Source: an uncultured Kiritimatiellota bacterium (GTDB taxonomy: Bacteria; Verrucomicrobiota; Kiritimatiellia; RFP12; UBA1067). From it: a DNA stretch of 5,280 nt. Of this stretch, positions 1 through 5,280 are shown piece by piece (the first letter of the stretch is position 1; each line of letters starts with the position of its first letter). A program made the position numbers and the translations under genes. The notes under the pieces were generated by a model that was given only the letters and a program-made list of their open reading frames with translations, did no database searches and was not told the origin of the DNA. The stretch covers positions 1 through 5,280 of the forward strand of contig CAKTZA010000110.1 of assembly GCA_934635045.1 (NCBI GenBank), read 5' to 3'.

Positions 1-617
1 GCGAAGCCCTGGCCGTCCGTCCCCGAACCCGCCGCCGCGCCGTCCGCGCCCGCGCCGCCGCCGGAGCCGCCCAACACGCCGTTGCCCGCGCCGCCGCCGC
101 CGCCGCCGCCAACCGCCGTCACGACGGCCGCGCCGCCGTCCGTTCGGATCGCCGAGTCGCCGCCCGACGCGCCCGCGCTTACGACCAAGGCGTTTCGCCC
201 CGACGCGCCGCCCGCGCCGCCCGCGCCCACCGACACCACGTACGTCGCCCCCGACAAGAGCGCGTTCGTCTCCACGAGGCCGCCGCCGCCGCCGCCGCCG
301 CCCGCCGTCGGGGATGACGAGCTGCGGTTGCTGCCGCCGCCGCCGCCGCCGCCGCCCACCGCCAGAATACGCGCCGCCGACAGGCCGGGCAGGGTGAAAG
401 AACTCGCCGCCGTCGCGTTCGAGTAGGTGAGGACAAGATCGCCGTCAATCCAGTTCGTGGACGACGCCCCGGCAAAGGACACCGTGCCGCCGCCGTTGAC
501 CACGGCCTCGCCGGAAATCTCGTCGCCGCGCGCCGCACACGCGAACAGCACACCGCACACCAGCGCGCCCCACGCGGCGCGCAGGTTCGCCCACGCAAAT
601 TTCTCGAACAGTTTCAT
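1..617 (-). CDS. Glycine-rich exported protein, N-terminal 205 codons (3' end outside window)
   Basis: The frame is open from the ATG at 617 to the window edge, so the C-terminus is missing. Residues 1-31 look like a signal peptide: basic start (K2, K6, R13), a hydrophobic stretch around 14-29 (WGALVCGVLFACAA), then a polar region beginning DEIS. LFAC could be read as a poor lipobox, but phenylalanine at -2 makes this doubtful. Residues 40-87 are a beta-rich, Ser/Thr-rich segment ending ARILAV. Three pure glycine tracts follow: 88-95 (8 Gly), 106-113 (8) and 170-176 (7). The alternation of hydrophobic strands (LAV, YVVSVGAGGAGG, AVVTAV) with glycine tracts is the pattern of glycine-rich domains in bacterial surface proteins and phage tail fibres. 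The glycine tracts are nearly all GGC codons, hence the GCC triplet runs on the plus strand. AAAGAAG abuts the ATG, so there is no well-spaced Shine-Dalgarno site. An extended -10 lies upstream. Specific function is unknown; a surface or adhesive role is inference. Confidence 0.8.
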   Translation of the reverse strand, partial: MKLFEKFAWANLRAAWGALVCGVLFACAARGDEISGEAVVNGGGTVSFAGASSTNWIDGDLVLTYSNATAASSFTLPGLSAARILAVGGGGGGGGSNRSSSSPTAGGGGGGGGLVETNALLSGATYVVSVGAGGAGGASGRNALVVSAGASGGDSAIRTDGGAAVVTAVGGGGGGGAGNGVLGGSGGGAGADGAAAGSGTDGQGF

Positions 618-700
618 CTTCTTTCGACACTCGTTTTCAGGCGGAATCTCTGGCGCCTTTTGACGCGAGGGTACAATCCACCCAGTTTTCACTGTCGCGC

Positions 701-709
701 ATTATATCA
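701..709 (-). promoter_or_regulatory. Extended -10 promoter for the glycine-rich gene
   Basis: Read on the minus strand, 709-701 is TGATATAAT, an exact TGnTATAAT extended -10. The start of transcription would fall near 694, giving a leader of about 77 bases to the ATG at 617. No good -35 is visible at 16-18 bases; the best is TTCACC (731-726) with a 19-base spacer. Extended -10 promoters commonly tolerate a weak -35. The predicted leader contains CAGTGAAAACTG, a small hairpin with a GAAA loop, of unknown meaning. Confidence 0.55.
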
Positions 710-802
710 AAAATCCTTGCCGCGTGGTGAAGAATCTGAGGCAAGGGCGGTCAACCTCCAAGGGCCAACAGAGCACTTCCTTCGCGACAGGCAAGAGGGA
801 TT
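710..802. other. Intergenic DNA without a recognised gene
   Basis: This stretch lies between the promoter of the glycine-rich gene and repeat copy A. The only structure seen is a small hairpin, GGCAA/TTGCC with a six-base loop, at 790-805, whose right arm runs into the repeat. Short reading frames here are continuations of repeat-derived frames and have no supporting start signals. Confidence 0.5.
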
Positions 803-916
803 GCCGTGTAGAAGTGTAGAGGCGGCTGCGCCGCTGACCACGAAAGCTTGGCAAGCCTTTCGTCGATTGCACGAAAAGGCTTCGCGTCTTCTCTCGAACG
901 GTCAGCTTGCGCAAGA
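803..916 (+). repeat. Modular palindromic repeat, copy A
   Basis: Positions 803-834 are the reverse complement of 2052-2083 with one mismatch in 32 bases. Inside this lies a triplet-loop hairpin, GCGGC-TGC-GCCGC (822-834). Then 839-916 matches 1598-1674 in direct orientation at about 85% identity (11 differences and one gap by hand alignment) and matches 1801-1744 in inverted orientation more loosely. Within 839-916 a bulged hairpin pairs 853-863 with 871-882, and 906-915 is the perfect palindrome CTTGCGCAAG. The unit ends three bases before the stop codon of the GxxExxY gene, and its hairpin may serve as that gene's 3' structure, though no T-run follows. This copy joins the outer end of the unit directly to its inner part, so it looks like a shortened version of the arms at 1411-2083. 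Confidence 0.8.
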
Positions 917-918
917 AG

Positions 919-1299
919 TCAGTTTGCCCAGCGGCGAATCGTTGCCTTGGGATACGAGCCGAAGTTCACGAGCAGGCCGAGCCTGCACTTCGTGAGCTTG
1001 AGGTAGTTGTCGATCTGCGCAAGATGTTCGGATGTGATTGCCTCGACGGCCTTCAGTTCGACGATAATGGCACCATAACACCACAGGTCTGGAATGTAGG
1101 TCTTTTCGATAGGCTCTCCCTTGTAGAAGATACGAAGTTCCTTCTTGGCCTCATATGGAATTTTCCGCAAGGTCAACTCGCGCTCCAGACACTGCTGGTA
1201 GACCGCTTCCCTGAAGCCGTTTCCAAGTGTCTTATAGACCTCGTAGACGGCACCCTGAATGGCATACACCTCATCCCTGTAAAGCAAATCGTCTTTCAT
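919..1299 (-). CDS. GxxExxY protein (PD-(D/E)XK nuclease-fold family, PDDEXK_3)
   Basis: The product is 126 residues, the usual size for this family. The family signature is G28-F-R-E31-A-V-Y34. The nuclease-fold core is visible as P70-D71, then E81-L-K83 ten residues on (YIPD...IIVELKAV), followed by the conserved HLAQIDNYLK (92-101, Q95) and LGLLVNF (107-113). All predicted catalytic residues (E31, D71, E81, K83) are present, so the gene appears intact. The family is widespread in PVC bacteria, cyanobacteria and Bacteroidota; its biological role is not established, and nuclease activity is inferred from the fold. The start at 1299 is preferred over 1326 because the 126-residue product fits the family and 1326 would lie upstream of the predicted promoter. 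There is no Shine-Dalgarno site before 1299. The gene is less GC-rich than its surroundings and lies between repeat copies, suggesting acquisition by transfer. Confidence 0.93.
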   Translation of the reverse strand: MKDDLLYRDEVYAIQGAVYEVYKTLGNGFREAVYQQCLERELTLRKIPYEAKKELRIFYKGEPIEKTYIPDLWCYGAIIVELKAVEAITSEHLAQIDNYLKLTKCRLGLLVNFGSYPKATIRRWAN

Positions 1300-1305
1300 G
1301 GTGAT

Positions 1306-1314
1306 AGTATAGCA
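1306..1314 (-). promoter_or_regulatory. Extended -10 promoter for the GxxExxY gene, possibly leaderless
   Basis: On the minus strand 1314-1306 reads TGCTATACT, an extended -10 with five of six TATAAT bases. Its last T is seven bases upstream of the ATG at 1299, so transcription would begin at or one base before the start codon. The lack of any Shine-Dalgarno sequence fits a leaderless mRNA. No convincing -35 is seen at the usual distance (AGTCGC at 1334-1329). Confidence 0.5.
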
Positions 1315-1332
1315 TCTTTCGGACAACCGCGA

Positions 1333-1369
1333 CTATGCAGATTTTACTTTCAAAGTAAAAATTGCATAG
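1333..1369. repeat. AT-rich palindrome upstream of the GxxExxY gene
   Basis: Two 18-base arms are symmetric around base 1351, with two adjacent mismatched pairs: CTATGCA, two mismatches, TTTTACTTT, a central C, then the complement. The centre is AT-rich while the flanks are strongly GC-rich. It lies about 34-70 bases upstream of the predicted transcription start of the GxxExxY gene, overlapping the place where a -35 would be. It could be an operator, a recognition site at the edge of an inserted segment, or part of the neighbouring repeat. It lacks a GC-rich stem followed by a T-run, so it is not an ordinary terminator. Confidence 0.75.
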
Positions 1370-1410
1370 AACGCTCTGCGTGATAGATGCGACAATCCAG
1401 AAACGACTGT

Positions 1411-1674
1411 GCCGCAGACGGACGCGCGACGCTGGCGCGCAACCACGAAACCGTCGGCGCGACATCGGCGTCCCGCCGAATGCGTCCTGCGAAGCGTCGT
1501 CACGACGGAAGCCTGCGGCTTCGTCCGCCGCCGCTCCGCGGTCCGCACCCTTCGGGTAGGCCGCGCCGACGGGCACGAACGCCGCGCGTGGCGCGGACAC
1601 GAAAGCTTGCTGAGCCTTTCGTCGAAGCACGAAAGGGCTTCGCGTTTTCTCTCGAACAGAAAGTTTGCGCAAAA
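1411..1674 (+). repeat. Palindromic repeat, left arm (includes copy B)
   Basis: The modules run in this order: GCCGCAGACGGACGCGCG (1411-1428); a GCGCGCAACCACGAAAC segment; CGTCGTC (1495-1501); hairpin AAGCC-TGC-GGCTT (1509-1521); ACCC-TTC-GGGT (1547-1557); hairpin CCGCGC-GTG-GCGCGG (1582-1596); then copy B (1598-1674), which matches copy A. Copy B holds a bulged hairpin (1613-1622 with 1629-1639) and the palindrome TTTGCGCAAA (1664-1673). The same modules recur in the same order on the opposite strand from 2057 down to 1744. Reading frames across this stretch are Arg/Ala-rich and lack start signals, so I treat it as non-coding. Confidence 0.75.
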
Positions 1675-1743
1675 GGGCTCGGTAATTGAGTGGCGGTCTC
1701 TGTCTCGTAGCCTTACATGGAGGCACAGAAGTCCCGTCTATCA
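1675..1743. other. Unique centre between the two repeat arms
   Basis: This 69-base segment separates the inward-facing ends of copies B and C and does not obviously match elsewhere in the window. I see no gene, promoter or terminator in it. It would be the natural place for a sequence captured between two converging repeats, but its length leaves no room for more than a short peptide. Confidence 0.45.
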
Positions 1744-2083
1744 GTTCGAGGCAGGCGCGAAGCCTTTTCGTGTCTCGACGGATGGGTGAGGCGTTTTCGT
1801 GGTCGCACCGCAGGTGCGCGTTCGCGCCGCCACGGCCGCGAAGACCCGAAGGGGAGGGTGCGCGAGCGACGGCGGGCGATGCCGCAGGCATCTGCCACGA
1901 CGACGTTCGCGTGGCCTCAATCGCGCGTTGCGCGATTTCGCGGCGGTGGCGTTTCGTGTTTGCGCGACAGCGCCAATCTGCGGCAGGCTTCTCTCACGCG
2001 AAGGTCGCAAAGGGTTTGACGCATTCGCGCGACAACGCCGCGCGTCCGTCTGCGGCGCAGCCGCTTCTACACTTCTACACGGC
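1744..2083 (-). repeat. Palindromic repeat, right arm (includes copy C)
   Basis: Read on the minus strand from 2083, the order is: the 32-base end shared with copy A (2083-2052), including hairpin GCGGC-TGC-GCCGC; GCCGCAGACGGACGCGCG as in the left arm (2057-2040); a CGCGCAAACACGAAACG segment (1966-1950); hairpin AATCGCGC-GTT-GCGCGATT (1919-1937, given in plus-strand sense); CGTCGTCGTGG; hairpin ATGCC-TGC-GGCAT (1891-1879); GCACCC...TTCGGGT with five extra bases relative to the left arm; hairpin GCACC-TGC-GGTGC (1817-1805); then copy C (1801-1744), containing CACGAAA twice and GGCTTCGCG...CTCGAAC. Copy C lacks the final TTGCGCAA palindrome of A and B. Similarity to the left arm is clear module by module but interrupted by insertions and deletions. 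Confidence 0.72.
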
Positions 2084-2103
2084 CATCAACGTTCAAGCGA
2101 CCA

Positions 2104-2149
2104 GAAAACAAACACCGAGGGCTGGAGCGAACGCCCCAGCCCTCGTGTT
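2104..2149 (-). terminator. Rho-independent terminator of the large exported-protein gene
   Basis: A perfect 10-bp stem (2145-2136 with 2125-2116, CGAGGGCTGG/CCAGCCCTCG) encloses a 10-base loop and is extended by AACAC/GTGTT with one bulged base. On the minus strand it is followed by GTGTTTGTTTTCT, a T-rich tail. It lies about 31 bases past the TAA at 2182-2180, the right place to end that transcript, and separates the gene from the repeat arm. Confidence 0.85.
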
Positions 2150-2179
2150 GGCCTTTTCAGCCGCTTTCGCCACGCGGGC

Positions 2180-4939
2180 TTACTGACCGACCGGCGTGAC
2201 CGGCGCGACCGTCGCCTGGATCTTGTAGAAGCCCTTGCCCACGAACTTCGGCAGCGTCACGGTCGTCTCGGTTCCCGTCGCCAGCGCGCAGCTCTTGACG
2301 GTCATCCCCGTGAGCGTGTCGCCCGCGACAACCGAGTAGAAGAGGCCCGGCGTCGTCTTAATCGATTGCGTCGTGTTGCCCTCGGCCGCCGCAATGTCCG
2401 CGACCTCAAGCGTATTGACCGCCGCGTCGACCTGCGCCTGAACCGTCGCCGTCGCATCCTCCGTCAGGGCAACCGTGACAGTCACGCCACTGGCCGTCGC
2501 CGTGAACATCGACGTGTACGCCGCCTTGTCGATGGACTCCGCGCCCGCCGGCAGGTTGATGTACTGTTCCTTGTCCGCATTGATGGCCGCAGCCGCCGCC
2601 ACCGCCGCGTCTTCGGTCTCGTAGGTCGTGTTGCCCGGATTGACCGGTTCGATTCCCGGCTCCGAACCCTTCGCCTGGACCACGTAGAACCCGTCCTTCA
2701 GCACCGTCTCGTAGCCTTCGGCGCAGAACGCCGAGACGTCCGCCGAGAACTTCGCGGTGGAGGTGCCCGGAACAGAGATCGTGCCGTGACCCGACTCCTC
2801 GACGTTCAGCGGATCCGCCGCGACAATCGTGCCACCGTTCACCGTGATCGAGACGTGATCGGTCTCCGTGACGCCCGTTGCCTTCGCGGCGCGGAGGCCG
2901 CGCGCACCGTCCTTCGTGTTCTCGACCGTGCCGCCGTTCATCGTCAGCGTACCCTTCTCGACCTTGATGACGTTGCTGCCATAGTTCTTGAACGTGCCGC
3001 CCTCGATCGTGAGCGTCCCTTCCGCAGCGGGCACATAGCCCTCGGCAGCGGGATCAGCCCCGTTCGCCGGAAGGCCGACGCGGATCAGCGTCGCATCACC
3101 AGCCGTCTTCACGATGGAGCCGGCCACATCCGTGTCGTTCGCCACGGTCGCCTGAATCGTCAGGGTGCCGTTGCTGATGACGATCGGATAGGTCGTACCA
3201 GCGCCCGTCCACGTGAGGTTGAACGTCGCGAGGTCGAGCGTGCAGCTGTAGCCACTCACGACAAGCGGCTCGTTGAACTCGGCATCGGCAATCATCTCGA
3301 CCGTGTCGCCATAACTCGCCGCCGCGAACGCACCCGCCAGCGTTTCGTATTTCGTGTTGCCAATCTTCGCCACCTTCGGCGTCGTCAGCACGTACCACGT
3401 TTCAGTGTCATCCAGCTCGAAGACCATGCCAGCCGTGGCAAACGAACGGAACGATGTATCGTATGTCTCATCAATGACATTATTTTCCTTTTTGACAAGG
3501 AACATGCCGCCCTTGATTTCCACCGTGCCGCCGTCCGCGCCGACATAGCCATTGAGCTTACCACCACCAACGGTATCGATGATGATCAGGGAACCGCCCT
3601 CATAGGCACCCATGCTCGCGGTAATCATATTGCCGGCAAGGTCAAGCGTCGTGCCCGCCGCGTTCATGAATTCAATTTCCACATCGGACGAGTAGTTGTC
3701 GAACAGCTTGATCGTCCCAGGCGCCGTCGCCGCCGCCGCCGCCGCAAAGGCCTCTGCCGCCGTCGCATACGACGTGTCGCCGAACTTGGCCGCCGCCTTC
3801 GAGGACACAATCGAGGCCGACAGGTTGTCGCCGCCCAGCGTCGCCGTCAGCGTCGCAACGCCCATGTAGCCCTCGGCATAGGTGATGTCCGTCACGGACA
3901 GCGCCACCGTCGAGCCCTTCTGGTAGGCAATCTTCACGCTGCCGATGTTCAGAGCCTCGCCCATCAGCGTCTGGGGCTCGCCGTCATTGGCCTTATACGT
4001 CAGCCCCGTCACATGACTATCCCACGCCAGCGTCACATATTCCAAGGCGTCGTCCTGCGCGGCTTCAAACGGCACCGTCGCCGTGAACACGATGTCATCG
4101 ACAGAGCCCTGACCGTCAAAGGAAAGCCCCTGAAGCGTCTGACTCTTTTCTGTCGTCTGATCCATCGACGGGAACAGGGTGGTGCCCTGAAGGAACTTGC
4201 CATATGCGTCGGCAACCTTGCCCGCGTCAATGCCGCGGTCCATGTCCAGCGAGCCCCACGCCATGTTGTCGATAAAGACGACAAAGCCCGGAACAGCCTG
4301 AGAGCTGGCGCCCTCACGGTAGATGTTCGGAATGGCCTTGACCGTCACGCGATGCCAGTCCAGGGGGTCGAAACCCGTCGGAACCGGGCCGCAGTCATAC
4401 GTCTTGGCCGCGCTGCCGACTTTGCCCGCATGGATGAAGAGGTTCGTCGCCGTCGGATTGTCCTCGTCATTCTCCTGCAGCCAGATCGCCAGCTTTGCGC
4501 CGTCATAGACAGCCGCGTCATCCTTTTCAAACGTCGGCGCCGTGTCGAAGATCGTGAACTTCACGAGCGAATCGATGTAGTGACTATCGGCGAGATCAAT
4601 CCCGCCGGCCGCCGTGGTGGCCTTGCGCGTCAAGGGATTCCCGAACGTCGTCTTGACCTCCAGGTAGAAGTGCTGATCGGAATCTTCAAACTGTCCCGGA
4701 TATTTTCCGAATTGGTCACGACCACGGCTCGTCCCCTCTTTGACCGTCGCCTCGCAGTTCTCGTTCGTCCCCGACCAGTAGGAGGTGCCTTCCGCACCTG
4801 CCACGAGTTCGCCGGTCTTGTTTTCCGTATCGAGGGGACCGGCCGCCATGCCCTCGAAACTGGTACCCGTGTCAGCTTCAGCCGCGCGCAACCCGAAGGC
4901 CAACGCAACCGCCGACAACATTGTCATGAGTTTCTTCAT
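2180..4939 (-). CDS. Large exported protein: jelly-roll-like domain plus beta-helix-like repeats
   Basis: The product is 919 residues with a Sec-type signal peptide at 1-21 (MKKLMTMLSAVALAFGLRAAEA), probably cut near A20-D23. Residues 24-290 resemble a LamG/concanavalin-like jelly roll: FEG near the start, YLEVKTTF, HYIDSLVKFTIF, AKLAIWLQE, WHRVTV, FVVFIDNMAW, and a closing SFDGQGSVDDIVFTATVPF. Residues 300-380 are a linker-like beta domain. Two repeat blocks follow, about 384-522 and 524-757. Each opens with AKxGxTxYxT...AFAAA, continues with beta-helix-like rungs (TLDLAGNMI, GGTVEIKGGMF; GTLTIEGGTF, GTLTMNGGTV), and closes with S-F-x-A-x-G...YVV. A truncated third opening lies at 768-799. 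Residues 850-910 form a small C-terminal domain (TTPGLFYSVVAGD...GKGFYKIQATV). No LPXTG, PEP-CTERM or autotransporter end is visible, and no enzyme active site is recognised. AAAGGAA lies eight to nine bases before the ATG, and a promoter and terminator bracket the gene. A surface or carbohydrate-binding role is inference. Confidence 0.9.
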   Translation of the reverse strand: MKKLMTMLSAVALAFGLRAAEADTGTSFEGMAAGPLDTENKTGELVAGAEGTSYWSGTNENCEATVKEGTSRGRDQFGKYPGQFEDSDQHFYLEVKTTFGNPLTRKATTAAGGIDLADSHYIDSLVKFTIFDTAPTFEKDDAAVYDGAKLAIWLQENDEDNPTATNLFIHAGKVGSAAKTYDCGPVPTGFDPLDWHRVTVKAIPNIYREGASSQAVPGFVVFIDNMAWGSLDMDRGIDAGKVADAYGKFLQGTTLFPSMDQTTEKSQTLQGLSFDGQGSVDDIVFTATVPFEAAQDDALEYVTLAWDSHVTGLTYKANDGEPQTLMGEALNIGSVKIAYQKGSTVALSVTDITYAEGYMGVATLTATLGGDNLSASIVSSKAAAKFGDTSYATAAEAFAAAAAATAPGTIKLFDNYSSDVEIEFMNAAGTTLDLAGNMITASMGAYEGGSLIIIDTVGGGKLNGYVGADGGTVEIKGGMFLVKKENNVIDETYDTSFRSFATAGMVFELDDTETWYVLTTPKVAKIGNTKYETLAGAFAAASYGDTVEMIADAEFNEPLVVSGYSCTLDLATFNLTWTGAGTTYPIVISNGTLTIQATVANDTDVAGSIVKTAGDATLIRVGLPANGADPAAEGYVPAAEGTLTIEGGTFKNYGSNVIKVEKGTLTMNGGTVENTKDGARGLRAAKATGVTETDHVSITVNGGTIVAADPLNVEESGHGTISVPGTSTAKFSADVSAFCAEGYETVLKDGFYVVQAKGSEPGIEPVNPGNTTYETEDAAVAAAAAINADKEQYINLPAGAESIDKAAYTSMFTATASGVTVTVALTEDATATVQAQVDAAVNTLEVADIAAAEGNTTQSIKTTPGLFYSVVAGDTLTGMTVKSCALATGTETTVTLPKFVGKGFYKIQATVAPVTPVGQ

Positions 4940-4946
4940 GTTTTTT

Positions 4947-4953
4947 TTCCTTT
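4947..4953 (-). promoter_or_regulatory. Ribosome binding site of the large gene
   Basis: AAAGGAA is followed by an A-run and lies about eight bases before the ATG at 4939. It is the only well-placed Shine-Dalgarno sequence among the three genes and fixes this start, which also gives a proper signal peptide. Confidence 0.75.
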
Positions 4954-5018
4954 GTTTGTTTTTGGTTGAAAACTGACTTCACGACTCGTCCGAATCCGCC
5001 GACACCTTTTCCAAGTTT

Positions 5019-5075
5019 GACAACATTATACCATACACCCGTTCGGGTGACAAGGGGGTCTGTAAAAAAATTTTT
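5019..5075 (-). promoter_or_regulatory. Strong sigma-70-type promoter with UP-like element
   Basis: On the minus strand the -35 is TTGTCA (5053-5048), the spacer is 17 bases, and the -10 is TATAAT (5030-5025) preceded by TGG, giving an extended -10. Transcription would begin near 5018, leaving a leader of about 79 bases before the large gene. An A/T tract, five A then seven T (5075-5064), lies at about -57 to -46, where the distal UP element that binds the alpha subunit is expected. The combination predicts high expression. A palindrome occupies the spacer. Confidence 0.8.
5036..5049. promoter_or_regulatory. Operator-like palindrome in the promoter spacer
   Basis: CACCCGTTCGGGTG is a 6-bp inverted repeat around a two-base centre. 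It overlaps the last two bases of the -35 and fills most of the spacer up to the extended -10. A protein bound there would block polymerase. The regulator is unknown and no regulator gene lies in the window. A chance palindrome in GC-rich DNA is possible. Confidence 0.45.
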
Positions 5076-5280
5076 GCGCCGCCAGTTCCGTGGTCTGCGC
5101 GACCGTTGGTCGCATCTTGGCCCGTCGGCCCGACAGATCGCCCGAACCGTCGCTCCGGGAATCGCACCTGTCGCCACGCATCAGTCTATCGAACGTGACA
5201 AGACATTCCCCTCCTATGAGAACAAAAGTCAATAGGCAGAATCGCCTTGGCGATTTCCGCTTCCCCTGCGCCGATGCCTG
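5076..5280. other. Right-edge intergenic DNA with small hairpins
   Basis: No gene is supported here. Two hairpins are visible: GCGACC-GTT-GGTCGC (5099-5113), with the same GTT loop as the one at 1919-1937, and AATCGCC-TT-GGCGATT (5240-5255). A minus-strand frame enters from the right edge and stops with TAG at 5188-5186; its first residues (GIGAGEAEIAKAIL) look plausible as the tail of an upstream gene, but the end does not, so it is not called. An AGGAGG on the minus strand (5216-5211) is followed only by very short frames. Confidence 0.45.

Noticed and set aside
82..426. Proline-rich plus-strand frame
   Set aside because: The proline runs are the complement of GGC glycine codons in the minus-strand gene, which has a signal peptide and a promoter.
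853..882. Rho-independent terminator for the GxxExxY gene
   Set aside because: The hairpin is in the right place but has a bulge and no T-run follows on the minus strand; it is better explained as part of the repeat.
702..914. Minus-strand frame of 70 codons over copy A
   Set aside because: Its N-terminal part is the translation of the repeat and the rest has no start signal or recognisable motif.
1271..1891. Minus-strand frame of 206 codons across the repeat arms
   Set aside because: It is Arg/Ala-rich, is made of repeat modules (its RKLSVREKTRS segment recurs in the frame over copy A), and overlaps the start of the GxxExxY gene.
803..2083. CRISPR array
   Set aside because: The repeats are not evenly spaced, occur in both orientations, and no regular spacers are present.
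1799..4969. Very long plus-strand open frame of 1056 codons
   Set aside because: It is antisense to the large exported-protein gene, is Arg/His-rich, begins inside the repeat arm, and has no ribosome site. The minus strand has the signal peptide, promoter, ribosome site and terminator.
5026..5280. Minus-strand frame open from the right edge, ending in the -10 box
   Set aside because: It runs through the promoter and its stop is the TAA inside TATAAT; the sequence resembles no protein family I know.

Overview
The window is a GC-rich bacterial segment (the GxxExxY gene is visibly less so) with three protein genes, all on the minus strand, separated by non-coding DNA rich in palindromes. Two of the genes encode exported proteins: a glycine-rich one cut by the left edge, and a 919-residue one with a jelly-roll-like domain, beta-helix-like repeats and a small C-terminal domain. 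The third is a GxxExxY (PD-(D/E)XK-fold) gene. This mix resembles the PVC group of bacteria (Verrucomicrobiota, Kiritimatiellota, Lentisphaerota), possibly a gut or sediment lineage. That placement is inference from protein style; there is no rRNA or marker gene here.

Layout from left to right. 1-617 (minus): N-terminal 205 codons of a glycine-rich exported protein, with an extended -10 promoter near 701-709. 803-916: one copy (A) of a modular palindromic repeat. 919-1299 (minus): GxxExxY gene, with a promoter so close that its mRNA may be leaderless. 1333-1369: an isolated AT-rich palindrome. 1411-2083: two imperfect, oppositely oriented arms of the same repeat family, meeting around 1675-1743. 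2104-2149: a rho-independent terminator for the large gene. 2180-4939 (minus): the large exported protein gene. 4940-5075: its leader and a strong-looking promoter (UP-like tract, -35, extended -10) with a 14-bp palindrome in the spacer. 5076-5280: no supported gene, only small hairpins.

The genes do not form an operon. Each of the three has its own candidate promoter, and all three promoters carry a TGnTATAMT extended -10. The two exported proteins probably act at or outside the cell surface. The GxxExxY gene sits between copies of the repeat and has a different base composition, so it looks like an inserted accessory gene.

The most unusual content is the repeat family. It is built from short hairpins with three-base loops, each followed by CACGAAA, then a longer bulged hairpin and a 10-bp palindrome. 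Several stems differ between copies by paired changes that keep the pairing, which suggests that structure rather than coding is conserved. I do not recognise this family by name.
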